A DNA stretch of 64,000 nucleotides from JACCXG01 sp963785755 (GTDB lineage: Bacteria > Acidobacteriota > Vicinamibacteria > Vicinamibacterales > 2-12-FULL-66-21), in assembly GCA_963785755.1 (NCBI GenBank), contig CAWAXG010000075.1:682001-746000 (forward strand). The letters run 5' to 3'. The position numbers and the translations under genes were made by a program. The notes below the pieces were generated by a model, which made no database searches, was not told the origin of the DNA, and saw nothing but the letters and a program-made list of their open reading frames with translations. Shown piece after piece: positions 37,677 through 49,743 of this stretch (position 1 is the stretch's first letter; each line of letters begins with the position of its first letter).

Positions 37677-37997
37677 TCAGCCCGCCTCACGTTCGAACGT
37701 GAGGTACAGCGGACCGGCTCCGAGAAGACCGAGCAAGGAAAACGTGCCGACCCCGGGCCGGTTGATCGCAATGAAGCGTGCGTGCTCGCCGGGACGGAGA
37801 TCGAGGTCCAACGTCTTCCAGAACAGCGTGTTGTGAGCGCGAATGCGATGCTCGCCGGGAGTGACGTCGCGGGTCACGGTGTCTCCGAACAGCAGCGTGC
37901 CGAACGACTCGCCGTCGAGCGACACCACGATCTGACGATCCCTCACGTCCTTCGGATGCCGGCGAGTCACGGTGACCCGGGCGCTCGGGTTATCCAC
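37677..37997 (-). CDS. Small conserved-looking protein of unknown function
   Basis: 106 residues, ATG 37997. The sequence has the cadence of a PEGA-like or immunoglobulin-like sheet: IVVSLDGESFGTLLFGDTVTRDVTPGEHRIRAHNTLFWKTL then LRPGEHARFIAINRPG. No signal peptide or membrane helix is clear, apart from a short hydrophobic stretch FSLLGLLGAGPLYL. It lies about 30 bases upstream of the esterase. I cannot assign a function. Confidence 0.65.
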   Translation of the reverse strand: MDNPSARVTVTRRHPKDVRDRQIVVSLDGESFGTLLFGDTVTRDVTPGEHRIRAHNTLFWKTLDLDLRPGEHARFIAINRPGVGTFSLLGLLGAGPLYLTFEREAG

Positions 37998-38088
37998 GAG
38001 TCAATTGTATCGGGCGCGCTGCGCCGCTTGCGACTGTGACAAGCTGCAGGTAGCAGGGCGCAAGGAACAAAGAGGGAGATCGGCGGAC

Positions 38089-38094
38089 TATAAT
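38089..38094 (+). promoter_or_regulatory. -10 box candidate for the ceramidase-like gene
   Basis: A perfect TATAAT in an otherwise GC-rich gap lies 20 bases before the ATG at 38114 and 47 before that at 38141. No good -35 is visible. Confidence 0.45.
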
Positions 38095-38113
38095 CCGGCG
38101 GGCTTCGGGCCAC

Positions 38114-39529
38114 ATGCATTCGCAGCGCGCTGATCGATCGATGAGGTGGATCACCACCGCCGTGGAAGTGGCTGCCCTCGCGACCATCCTTTGTTCGGCA
38201 GCTTGTGCGTCCGCACCCCCGGCGCGAAGTGGGGCCACGGACGAATTCGCTATCGGTGTCGCGGCCGTCGACATCACTCCCGATGAACCGATCCGCCTGA
38301 CCGGGTATGGCAATCGGACGACCCCGACTGGTGAGGTGCGTCAGCGTCTGCGCGCGAAGGCTCTCGCGTTCGGCGCCGACGGTCAGCAGCCATCCGTCCT
38401 CATCACCACCGACTTGATCGGCTTGCCGATGAGTCTCACCGACGCGGTCGCGCGGCGGCTGGCGCCGGCGAAGATCGAACGGGCACGGTTGGCGATCACG
38501 GCAACGCACACGCATACCGGGCCGAGCATCGCGGGTGTGCTTCCGCACATCTTTGCCTCGCCGCTCACGCCAGACGAGACGAAGGCGATCGAACGCTACA
38601 CGACGGACCTCACCGAGAAGCTGACACGCGTTGCCTCTGCGGCGCTCGCGGATCGGCGCCCGGCACGGCTCGCATTCGGTCAGGGGACGGCGCGATTCGC
38701 CGCGAACCGGCGGGTCCTGAAGGACGGCAAGTGGACCGCGTTCGGCATCGAGGCGGCCGGACCGGTCGATCACGACCTGCCGGTGCTGGCGGTGCGGGCG
38801 CCGGATGGCGTCCTGCGCGCGGTGCTCGTCAACTACGCGTGCCACGCGACCACTTTCGGCGGCAACGACAATTTCATTCACGGCGACTGGCCAGGATCGG
38901 TCCAGGCCCTGATCGAGGAGCAGCACCCGCAGGCGATCGCGCTGGTGACGGTCGGGGCCGGCGCGGATGCGAACCCGAACCCGCGCAGCGCCGGCCTCCA
39001 GGATGTCGAGCGTCACGCACGCGAGATCGCCGATGAAGTGAAGCGGCTGCTCGGGACGCCGATGACACGGATCACGGCGCCGCCAGCAGGCCGATTCCGA
39101 GCGGTGGAGATCGCGTTCGACCGAGTCCCCAGCCGTCAGGAGTGGGAAGCGCAGACGTCGAGAAACGATGCGATAGGGCATCACGCTCGCGCCGTGCTCG
39201 CGCGTCTCGACAAGGGCGAGGCGATCCCGTCGACCGCGCCGTACCCGGTTCAAACCTGGACGTTCAGCAACGAACTGGCGATGGTGTTTCTCGGCGGCGA
39301 AGTCGTGTCGGATTATTCGCTGCGCCTCAAACGCGAGCTCGACGGCGCCAGGCTCTGGGTCACGGCCTACGCGAATGACGTCCCGTTCTATGTCGCGTCG
39401 CGGCGGATGATTCCGGAAGGCGGATACGAGGTCGACCGTTCGATGACCTACTATGGGCAGCCAGCTCCACTTGCCGCGGACACGGAGGAACGAATCGTGA
39501 CCGCGGTGCGGGAGCTGTTGGGGAGATGA
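38114..39529 (+). CDS. Neutral/alkaline ceramidase-like lipoprotein
   Basis: About 470 residues. ATG 38141 is an alternative start. The N-terminus has a lipobox-like end (ILCSAACAS), so the protein is probably a lipoprotein or periplasmic. VAAVDITPDEPIRLTGYGNR is the family opening. TATHTHTGPS carries zinc-binding histidines, NYACHATTFGG another, and the C-terminal VVSDYSLRLKREL completes the neutral ceramidase fold. Acidobacterial members form a large group whose real substrate (ceramide or another amide) is untested. Confidence 0.82.
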   Translation: MHSQRADRSMRWITTAVEVAALATILCSAACASAPPARSGATDEFAIGVAAVDITPDEPIRLTGYGNRTTPTGEVRQRLRAKALAFGADGQQPSVLITTDLIGLPMSLTDAVARRLAPAKIERARLAITATHTHTGPSIAGVLPHIFASPLTPDETKAIERYTTDLTEKLTRVASAALADRRPARLAFGQGTARFAANRRVLKDGKWTAFGIEAAGPVDHDLPVLAVRAPDGVLRAVLVNYACHATTFGGNDNFIHGDWPGSVQALIEEQHPQAIALVTVGAGADANPNPRSAGLQDVERHAREIADEVKRLLGTPMTRITAPPAGRFRAVEIAFDRVPSRQEWEAQTSRNDAIGHHARAVLARLDKGEAIPSTAPYPVQTWTFSNELAMVFLGGEVVSDYSLRLKRELDGARLWVTAYANDVPFYVASRRMIPEGGYEVDRSMTYYGQPAPLAADTEERIVTAVRELLGR

Positions 39530-39532
39530 GCC

Positions 39533-39733
39533 ACGTGCAACGTGCCACGGGCTACGTGCGCACGTGCTGTCGTGCCACGCTGCCACGTGCGCACGTGCAT
39601 TTTGTGCGCACGTGCATTTTGTGCTCACGTGCTTACGTGCTTGTGCTCACGTGCTTTGTGCCCGTCGCACGTAGCACGCAGGACGTAGCACGAAAAGCAC
39701 GTGAGCACTCAGCGCGTGGCACGCGGCACGTTT
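39533..39733. repeat. ACGTGC-family degenerate repeat
   Basis: About 200 bases of CACGTGC / CGTGCTACGTGC words. The left part reads GCACGTGC-type words and the right part the inverse CACGTAGCACG words. It lies between two convergent stop codons. A second copy abuts boxB at 57394. Confidence 0.8.
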
Positions 39734-39734
39734 T

Positions 39735-40310
39735 CTACTTCTCCGCGGGCGGACAGCTGCCTGACGCCTCACGCACCGAGACGACCTCGAACTCCTTCAG
39801 GTTGAGGTCCTGTCCCGCCGGATCGACCTTGCCACCCGGCGTTGCGGGTTGAGCGGCCGCCCCTTCGGCGGAATCCTTGATCTTTCCGACGATCTCCACC
39901 TTCTTACCCACGTGCTGCTCGGCCTGACCCTCGCCGGGTCCCGTCAATTCATAGGCCTCGCCAGCGGCGCCGCTCGTGCCGACGGCTTCTGGTGTCGCGG
40001 GTCTTTCGGCTGACGCCGTGGCGCCCGTCGAAACGGTCGCGTTCACGAGGACGAACTCATTGGCCGCCCCTGCGCCGGTCCCGGCCGCGCCTCCGGCGCC
40101 TGCACTCTTCGCGCGGCGGTAATCCGCTTCGCGCTGCACGCACCCGACGATCGTCATCTGCGGCTGAGCCGCGGCGGGCGCTGGCTCTTGCGCGGCGGGC
40201 GCACCGCCCGCGGGCGGCGCAGTAGGCTGCTGTGTCGCCTGCGCGAACACAGCCATACTCATGGCCAGCACAGCTGCTGAACACGTCGCGCCTGTAATCA
40301 ATCGGTTCAT
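39735..40310 (-). CDS. Secreted Ala/Pro-rich protein of unknown function
   Basis: 191 residues from ATG 40310 with AGGAG ahead of it. A signal peptide (TCSAAVLAMSMAVFAQ) leads into a Pro/Ala/Gln-rich linker. Then comes MTIVGCVQREADYRRA, a Gly/Ala-rich spacer, and strands NEFVLVNATVS, EAYELTGPGEG and KKVEIVGKIKD. The GCVQREADYR and YELTG segments recur in small exported acidobacterial proteins; their role is not known. No enzymatic motif is seen. Confidence 0.68.
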   Translation of the reverse strand: MNRLITGATCSAAVLAMSMAVFAQATQQPTAPPAGGAPAAQEPAPAAAQPQMTIVGCVQREADYRRAKSAGAGGAAGTGAGAANEFVLVNATVSTGATASAERPATPEAVGTSGAAGEAYELTGPGEGQAEQHVGKKVEIVGKIKDSAEGAAAQPATPGGKVDPAGQDLNLKEFEVVSVREASGSCPPAEK

Positions 40311-40408
40311 CGGTGCTACTCCTTCACCTGCAGAGTGATTCGCATAGCACCTTCCTGCAATGCTCAGACCGCTTTCGCGATTGAGGATGCGGTCGTCCCC
40401 CGCAGCCG

Positions 40409-41815
40409 TCACTGCGGCGCGAGACGCGGGGCCGGGCGGGGCGGGCTCTGCCGGCTCATCTCGGTGCCTCTCGTGGTGATGGAGTACTTCGCGAGCATGT
40501 TGGGACGCTCCCACGCGGGCATCGCGCGGCGGTCCCGCAGGAACTTGAAGTAGTTCGCGGCCACTTCGGCGAAGTGCGCCTCGTGGCCGACGCGGAACGC
40601 GTCGGGAATGGCGACGTGGATGTCGGCGCCGCGATCGTGCACGGCAATCCCCGGATACCGGCCCTGCAGCGCCTTGACTCTCGCGTTGACGGCTGCCAGC
40701 ACCTCGGCTTTCATCGTGGCCTCGACTGGGACGACGTACAGCTCCGGCCGGAATCGATCGGCGCGGGTCTGACGCACGTCGATGCGGGCGCGCGAGCCGC
40801 GATAGAACGCGAAGTGTGAATCGCCCGAACCTGGCGACGCTTCCCAGTCCCAGATCACGTTCAACTTCGTGTGGATCCCGCGCACGGCGTACGAGACGAG
40901 CGTGTTGCAGTAGTACTCGAGCGTGCCCCCCTTCACCGATCCGGCGATGCTGGCCGGGAAGCCAGGTTCACCGGTGACGCGCCGAAAATCGGTTTCCGGA
41001 ATCTTCGTCGGCCAGCGCTGGGCGCCGGTGATCTCGATGTCGGCCCGATAGTCGAGCGCCTGCTCGGGAAAGAGCGTCCACTGGACCAGATCGACCAGGT
41101 GCGTGCCGACGTCGTTCAGCCCTTCGGTCTCGGCCGCATCGAAGAACCAGGCCGGCCTGATATTGGGCGCGCCCGCCACCGTCTTCATCAAGTAATGGAC
41201 GCTCTCCATGTAGACGGCAGGGTCGTCCGGCGTTCCTCGCACGATCGAGCCGAACGTCGCGGGATCGTTCACGAGCTCGCGCTGCAGGATGGACGTGATT
41301 TCGAAACGCTCGGTCATGATGTCGTATGCGACGACGCCCTTCGCATCAGCGTCCGCCAGCGCCGCATCGAGCTTCTCGAGATCCGCGGAGGCCAGGATCC
41401 ACGGCTTGTCGGCGAGGACGTTCAACCCGCCGGCCACGGACGAGACGATGCGCTCGATCTTGGGGCGATTCCGGCCCGACAGCACGACGACGTTGCCCGG
41501 CCGTTCGCGGAGCATGCGCTCGAAGAAATCAGGACCCGTGTGCACCTCGACCTGCCACGACGTCGGCCGCTCGCCGCGGGTGTTGAAGGACGACACCCGC
41601 TTCAGGTGCTCGAGCAGATCCGGACCGAGCGGCGCGTAGACGTCCACGCGAGGCGCCACGTCCGGATACATTTCCTTTTGAATCAGCGCGGCGTGGAAAT
41701 GTCCCGGGTCCGCGGTCATCAGCCGCACGCTCGGTGCCGCGCGTCCGCTCTGGCCCGTCACCGCCGCACCTGCGAGCACGATGGCCGCCAGCGCCACGAT
41801 CGTCTTGATCTGCAT
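40409..41815 (-). CDS. Exported putative oxidoreductase (Gfo/Idh/MocA-related)
   Basis: 468 residues with a Sec signal peptide (TIVALAAIVLAGAAVTGQ). The N-terminal half is a Rossmann-like domain with NVVVLSGRNRPKIERI and VLADKPWILASADLEKLD, the position of the family EKP motif. FEITSILQRELV and NDVGTHLVDLVQW follow, typical of the oxidoreductase C-terminal sheet. A classical GxGxxG is not obvious near the N-terminus, which starts LMTADPGHFHAAL. It may therefore bind cofactor differently or be inactive. The substrate is unknown. Confidence 0.72.
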   Translation of the reverse strand: MQIKTIVALAAIVLAGAAVTGQSGRAAPSVRLMTADPGHFHAALIQKEMYPDVAPRVDVYAPLGPDLLEHLKRVSSFNTRGERPTSWQVEVHTGPDFFERMLRERPGNVVVLSGRNRPKIERIVSSVAGGLNVLADKPWILASADLEKLDAALADADAKGVVAYDIMTERFEITSILQRELVNDPATFGSIVRGTPDDPAVYMESVHYLMKTVAGAPNIRPAWFFDAAETEGLNDVGTHLVDLVQWTLFPEQALDYRADIEITGAQRWPTKIPETDFRRVTGEPGFPASIAGSVKGGTLEYYCNTLVSYAVRGIHTKLNVIWDWEASPGSGDSHFAFYRGSRARIDVRQTRADRFRPELYVVPVEATMKAEVLAAVNARVKALQGRYPGIAVHDRGADIHVAIPDAFRVGHEAHFAEVAANYFKFLRDRRAMPAWERPNMLAKYSITTRGTEMSRQSPPRPAPRLAPQ

Positions 41816-41839
41816 CTCCGCCGCCTCGTCATCCGATGT

Positions 41840-42082
41840 CTACTTTCGTTGGATCAGCACGATATCCGAATTGGGATGGTTGAGCGACGCCAGGATCTGG
41901 GCTTCGCGCTGAAAGCGTGCCAGCCGTTGGGAATCGGCGGCGAAGATATCCGGCAGCACCTTGAGCGCGACATCGCGCTGCAGCTCCAGATCGCGTGCAC
42001 GGAAGACTTCTCCCATGCCGCCGCGGCCGATGGCGGCGACGACCTCATACGGTCCGAGACGCATACCGGGAGCGACACCCAT
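41840..42082 (-). pseudogene. Truncated serine/threonine protein kinase (N-lobe only)
   Basis: About 80 residues. The ATP loop IGRGGMGEVFRARD, the lysine strand VALKVLP and the helix FQREAQILASLNHPN are those of Hanks-type kinases. The frame then passes abruptly into SDIVLIQRK and stops. The catalytic loop, activation segment and rest of the kinase are absent. The tail resembles the last strand of TolB-like propeller domains that end many acidobacterial kinases, so an internal deletion or assembly collapse joining the two ends is possible. Confidence 0.6.
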
Positions 42083-42189
42083 GCCGAACGGCCGAAAAAC
42101 CCGCCGATTATACGTCGCGCGACAGGCGATCATCCCCCGTGCGGCAGCGCCTTTGCGCTGAAGGTCGATCGCGCGGCGCGTGACCCGCC

Positions 42190-42195
42190 TATAAT
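42190..42195 (+). promoter_or_regulatory. -10 box candidate for the hybrid kinase gene
   Basis: TATAAT lies 16 bases before ATG 42212. A matching -35 at normal distance is not evident. Confidence 0.45.
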
Positions 42196-42211
42196 CAGCA
42201 CAACTGCGCGT

Positions 42212-45242
<3,031 letters not shown>

Positions 45243-45246
<4 letters not shown>

Positions 45247-46102
45247 GCAAGATCCTGATAGTGGATGACGATCGCACGACCCGGCACGTCCTGCGGCGAG
45301 TGCTCACCGCCGCCGGGTTCACGACCACCGTGGCGAAGGATGGTGTCGAGGCGTTGAAACTGCTCCGGGCGCGCCGCTACGACCTGCTCCTGCTGGACGT
45401 CTGGATGCCTCGAATGAACGGGCTCGATCTCCTCACGCAACTGCGGAGCCGCAAGACCCGGCCACGCGTCGTCGTCATGACCTCTGACGATGCCCCCGAG
45501 ACGCTGCTCAAGGCGGTCCGCGAACAGGCCTACCAGTACGTGAACAAGCCGATTGAGCCGAAGGCGCTCCTGCAGACGGTTCGCGACGTGCTCAAGGCGC
45601 AGGCTCCGCCGCCGATCGAAGTCGTCTCGGCCCGGCCGGAATGGGTGGAGCTGGTCGTCCCGTGTACGCGCGACGCCGCCGAGCGCATCCAGAATGTGGT
45701 GACCCAGCTCGACGCCCACCTGGATCCCGAGCTGCGGGAATCGATCGCGTACGCGTTTCGGGAGCTGCTGCTGAACGCCGTGGAATGGGGGGCAAGCTCG
45801 ATCCGAGCCGCAAGGTCCGGATCTCCTGCCTGCGGGCCAAGCGGATGCTGATCTATCGCATCGCCGATCCCGGGTCCGGATTCAATATCGAGAACCTGCC
45901 GCATGCGGCGATCGGCCACGAGCCGGAGGAACCGATCGCCCACGTGCTCGTCCGCGAAGCCAAGGGGCTCCGGCCGGGCGGGTTCGGGCTGTTGATGGTG
46001 CGGGCGAGTGTCGACGAGCTGCTCTACAACGAGAAGCGGAACGAGGTCGTCTTCGTGAAATACCTCGATCCCAAGCCGGCGTCAGACAAGCAAACGGGCT
46101 GA
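45243..46102 (+). CDS. Response regulator with C-terminal HATPase (anti-sigma kinase-like), one frame break
   Basis: The receiver domain (KILIVDDDRTTRHVL, phospho-aspartate in LLLLDVWMPRMNG, lysine in YVNKPIEP) is followed by an RsbW-like ATPase: VPCTRDAAERIQNVV, FRELLLNAVEWGG, YRIADPGSGF, GGFGLLMVRASVDEL. The frame breaks near 45788, where a run of six Gs needs a seventh. It is coupled to the hybrid kinase, which probably phosphorylates it. The output is likely control of an anti-sigma or similar partner, not DNA binding, since no DNA-binding domain is present. Confidence 0.82.
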
Positions 46103-46132
46103 GGATCGGTTCCGGATCGAGTGCTGAACGAT

Positions 46133-47077
46133 CTATCCGCCGTAGTAGCCGCTGCGAGCCTTTACTGTCGCCGACGGCCGCTTGACCCGGACGTCGAGCC
46201 GGCGCCACTCGCGGCCTGCTGAGGCCGCTTCGATCGCGAGCACGTACTGTTGCCGCAGCTCGCCGACGAGGCTCGACGCGGCGACCACGGTTTCGGGGAA
46301 AGTGCTCGCGAAGACCAGCTTGCCCCCTGTCCATTCCGCGAGATCCCGCAGGTCTGCAGCTTCCGAGGCAGCAGCGCGCTCGACTGACTCCAGCATCGAC
46401 GCGCTGATCGATGGATGGCACGGTCGCCACGACGTAGACAGGTACCGCAATAGAGCTGGCCAGGCCGGACACCTCCGGCGGCGGTCAACGTCGCTGCTGG
46501 TATCGATTCCGTCCGTGAGGACGATGATGGCTTTGTGCGCAGCCGACCGCTCCGACAGCTTGCGGGCCGCCGCTGCCGTCGCGTCGTAGAGCGATGTCGA
46601 ACCGAACGGCGAGAATTCGTCCAGCGCGCCCCTGAGCTCGTCCAGATTCGTCGTGAACGGACGGCGCTCATGAAGCTGCGAATCGAAAGTGAAGACCGCG
46701 ACCTCGTCCTGGCCAGGGCTGAGCTGCGACAACACCGAGTCGAACGTCTGGCGCGCCATCGCCAGCTTCGACGCCATGCTCATGCTGCCGCTCATGTCTA
46801 CGAGAATGGCCAGACTGACGGGCGAGCGCAGATCCGCGCGGATGGACAGGATCTGCCGGAGCTGACCGTTGTCGCGGACCTCGAAGTCTTCGGCCGTCAG
46901 GCCGTGCAGCGGGCGCCCCCGATTGTTCCGCACTGACGCCTGGATCGTGACGACGTCAGCCGAGCTGCGGAACCGCTGACGCGGCTCCGAATCGGGGGCC
47001 TGTGCAAAGAGCGGCGCCATTCCCGAAAAAACGAGAAGGAACACCACCACGAGGGTCTGACGGATTCGTACTTTCAT
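46133..47077 (-). CDS. Exported VWA-domain protein (frame shifted and restored in the middle)
   Basis: 314 residues. A signal peptide (TLVVVFLLVFSGMAPLFAQ) leads to ADVVTIQASVRNNRGRPLHGLTAEDFEVRDNG, the usual lead-in of acidobacterial VWFA-related proteins. Next is the MIDAS motif DMSGSMS with FGSTSLYDA and LTDGIDTSSD. Between about 46480 and 46390 the frame reads a nonsense stretch of some 30 residues, while another frame gives the expected VSGLASSIAVPVYVVATVPS. Two compensating indels explain this. The role is unknown; such proteins may mediate metal-dependent adhesion. Confidence 0.8.
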   Translation of the reverse strand: MKVRIRQTLVVVFLLVFSGMAPLFAQAPDSEPRQRFRSSADVVTIQASVRNNRGRPLHGLTAEDFEVRDNGQLRQILSIRADLRSPVSLAILVDMSGSMSMASKLAMARQTFDSVLSQLSPGQDEVAVFTFDSQLHERRPFTTNLDELRGALDEFSPFGSTSLYDATAAAARKLSERSAAHKAIIVLTDGIDTSSDVDRRRRCPAWPALLRYLSTSWRPCHPSISASMLESVERAAASEAADLRDLAEWTGGKLVFASTFPETVVAASSLVGELRQQYVLAIEAASAGREWRRLDVRVKRPSATVKARSGYYGG

Positions 47078-47286
47078 GATCGCCCTGCGATCCGGACGAA
47101 GCGGGCACGGACAGGCTGACGACAGCTCCGCCTGGGCAGCTCGGCCGGCTACTGATTTTGGGGAACGACTTATGATAACACGATACGGTTCCGGTGAATA
47201 TGGAGGATCCGGGAATCGTTGAGGTGAAAGCCAGATCGGCTGGGGCCGGCCTCCAGAAGTCCTATCGGCCCGCCGGCACTGCCGCG

Positions 47287-48157
47287 TCAGTGCGTCATCG
47301 CGTGCAGCAAGACGTTGATTCCAAAGGCATAGCCGCCGGGGGAGAACTGGCGGAAAAAGGCTGGATCTTCGCCTTCACGCTCCCATGAGTCTGCGATGTC
47401 CGTGTTGTGCGTCATCACGACGAGAATGCGGCCGGCATGGTCGCGGATGACCCGGAAATGCACTTCCTCACTGTCGAATCCCCGCTCCGAGGTGATGCTC
47501 CCCCCTACCCCGCGCCAGAACTGGATATTGGTGATCTGCGGCGCGTTGGCGACATTGAACTGGCTCCGGAAGATGGGGTCGTTAGCCGGTACGTCGATAA
47601 TCGGGTACGTCGGAGGGTGGCAGAACCGTCGCGATTTGCCGGGTCCAGTGCTCCCACGCCGCCGTCCCCCAGAAATCGTCGACCCACAGGAACCCGCCCT
47701 TGAGCAGGTACTCGCGAAGGCGATTCGCCTCCTCCGGCGTAATGCCGACGGTCCCGACGTCGGACGCCATCGTGAAGGGACAGTTGAACAGGGCGTCATC
47801 GGTCAGCCGCACGACCCAGTGATTGGGCTGGCCCCGCTCGTCCCGGCTGATGCGGGTCTTGGTGAGCTCTGACAGCCGAGTCATCAGATTGATGTCCGCG
47901 TAGGGGTAGTCCGTAGTCCAGCCCATGCCCATCGGCTCTTCTCGAACGCGGTCGTACATGATGCGGCAGAACGTGAAATCCGCATCAGGCATCTCGGGCG
48001 GCGCGAAGCGGGCGGGGAATCGGCCCTCGCGAAACCGCCACTGGCCGAATGCGACCCCCGCGAAGAGCAGCAGGAGCGGAACCCACACCACGGGCGAGCG
48101 GAGTCCGCGAGCGACTACGCCGGCGCCAGCGTGCATGACGAAGCCGGGAAGCTTCAT
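47287..48157 (-). CDS. DUF4159 protein with N-terminal membrane anchor (one frame break)
   Basis: ATG 48157 opens an N-terminal helix (VVWVPLLLLFAGVAFG), then DADFTFCRIMYDR, GWTTDYPYADINLMTRLSELT and LREYLLKGGFLWVDDFWG, the DUF4159 core. Near 47620 the frame must shift to continue as HPPTYPIIDVPANDPIF and end RILVVMTHNTDIADSWE...GYAFGINVLLHAMTH. These proteins often occur with MoxR/VWA/DUF58 clusters. The VWA gene next door fits that habit, but no MoxR gene is present here. Confidence 0.75.
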
Positions 48158-48220
48158 GACCTGCCTTACGCGATTGTAGTCTCGGCCGGACCGGACAGCT
48201 GATGCTATCGTTTTGCACAG

Positions 48221-49548
48221 ATGTCTGACAGCCGCAAACGCCGATTTCCCTTGCTCCCGTGGGTGTTGCTGGCTGCCGGCCTGGTCATTGGCGCGGGCGA
48301 TGGGCCCCGACAGACGCAGTACGCCGGCCGCGCAAACCGACGCGGCGGCGAGCGGCAGCGGCGGCATCAATCGCCCGGAGCACCGCGACAAGGCCCATCT
48401 GATTCTGATCTCGTTCGACGGATTTCGCGCAGATTACTTCGATCGGTTCGACCTGCCGAACATCCGCCGCGTACTCCGGCGCGGGGTGCGCGCACCGAGC
48501 GATGATCCCGGTGTTTCCGTCCGTGACGTTTACGAACCATTACTCGCTGGTGACCGGCCTCTATCCCGAGCGCCACGGCATCGTCGCCAACAGCTTCTAC
48601 GATCCGGGACGCAAGGCCAGCTATTCGTTTCGCGACCAGAAGACAGTTACCGATGGCACCTGGTATCGCGGCGAGCCGATCTGGGTGACCGCCGAGTCGC
48701 AGGGCATGGTGTCGGCCTGTTTCTTCTGGCCTGGATCGGAAGCCGCGATCAAAGGCATCCGCCCGACGCATTGGAACACATACGATTCGAACGTCCCGAA
48801 CAACACACGGATGGAGAGCGTGCTCGGCTGGCTGCGCCTGCCGGACGAGAGCCGCCCTCACGTCATCACCACGTATTTCGCCGATCTCGATGCGGCATCC
48901 CACCGCGGCAGGCTCGATGGCGCCGGTATCGGGGAGGCCCTGACCTCGCTCGACCGCACCCTCGGGCTGCTCCTCGACGGCATCGAGGCCCTGCCGATAC
49001 GCGATCGCGTGTACGTCCTGCTCACGTCGGACCATGGAATGGTGGAAACGGCGGCGTCACGAACCGTTCTGATCGGATCGCTCGTGGACTCGGCAACCGT
49101 CCGGGTCGGATTCGCCGGAGCGGTGGCGAGCCTGCACGTGTCTGGCGGTCCGGATCAGGCGCTGAAAACGCGGGACCAGGCCAACGCCCAACTGAAGAAC
49201 GGCCGCGCTTATCTGCGAGCAGAACTGCCGGAGCGGTACCATTACCGGGCCGATCCTCGAGCTGGCGACGTCGTGATTGTGATGGACGAGGGCTGGACAG
49301 CCGAGACGTCGATCATCTCGAAGCTTCGCATCGTCGGACCATGGGGCGAACATGGCTGGGATCCGGCGCTGCAGTCCATGCGCGCGATCTTCGCCATTGC
49401 CGGCCCAGGCCTGCGGGAGGGAATCACGATTCCGGAGGTCGACAGCGTCGACGTCTATCCGCTGATGACCGAGCTCCTGGGCTTGCGCGCAGCGGACGGC
49501 ATCGACGGGCGCGCGGACCGGATACGCCGTCAGATCCTTCGTAATTGA
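48221..49548 (+). CDS. Nucleotide pyrophosphatase/phosphodiesterase-family protein (two frame breaks)
   Basis: ATG 48221 begins a membrane anchor (LLPWVLLAAGLVIGAG). After a break near 48320 the metal motif LILISFDGFRADYFDR appears. After another near 48500 the frame continues with PVFPSVTFTNHYSLVTGLYPERHGIVAN, whose threonine is the ENPP nucleophile. YFADLDAASHR, LLTSDHGMVE and WGEHGWDP supply the remaining Asp/His metal ligands of the alkaline-phosphatase fold. It probably cleaves extracytoplasmic nucleotides or phosphodiesters. Frame breaks are likely errors because every motif is kept. Confidence 0.8.
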
Positions 49549-49599
49549 AGCGCCGGCGACGCCCTGCCAGCGCGGGAGTCAGCCGCGAATGGTAGGATG

Positions 49600-49672
49600 C
49601 AACCTTGGGAATCGGGACTCGGGACTGGGGCTGGTCTCGGGATCGGGGATCAGGATCGGGGAATTCCGTTGC
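49600..49672. repeat. GGGATCGGGA-family degenerate repeat, single arm
   Basis: A run of loose words GGGAATCGGGACTCGGGACT and GGGATCGGGGATCAGGATCG occupies the gap before the DsbD-like gene. It is unlike the other word families in sequence but like them in style. About 70 bases separate it from the ATG at 49744. Confidence 0.6.
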
Positions 49673-49743
49673 TCCTCCAGGGGTTACGGGTATCTGTGGG
49701 ATGCGGGGACTTTGATTTCCGCCGGACACCAGCACAGCCTGTC

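Noticed and set aside
40871..42211. Open extension upstream of the hybrid kinase
   Set aside because: It is antisense to the exported oxidoreductase and the kinase remnant. TATAAT and the GAF domain place the true start at 42212.
47194..47388. Short plus-strand frame between the VWA and DUF4159 genes
   Set aside because: It overlaps the 3' end of the DUF4159 gene in antisense and shows no recognisable protein features.
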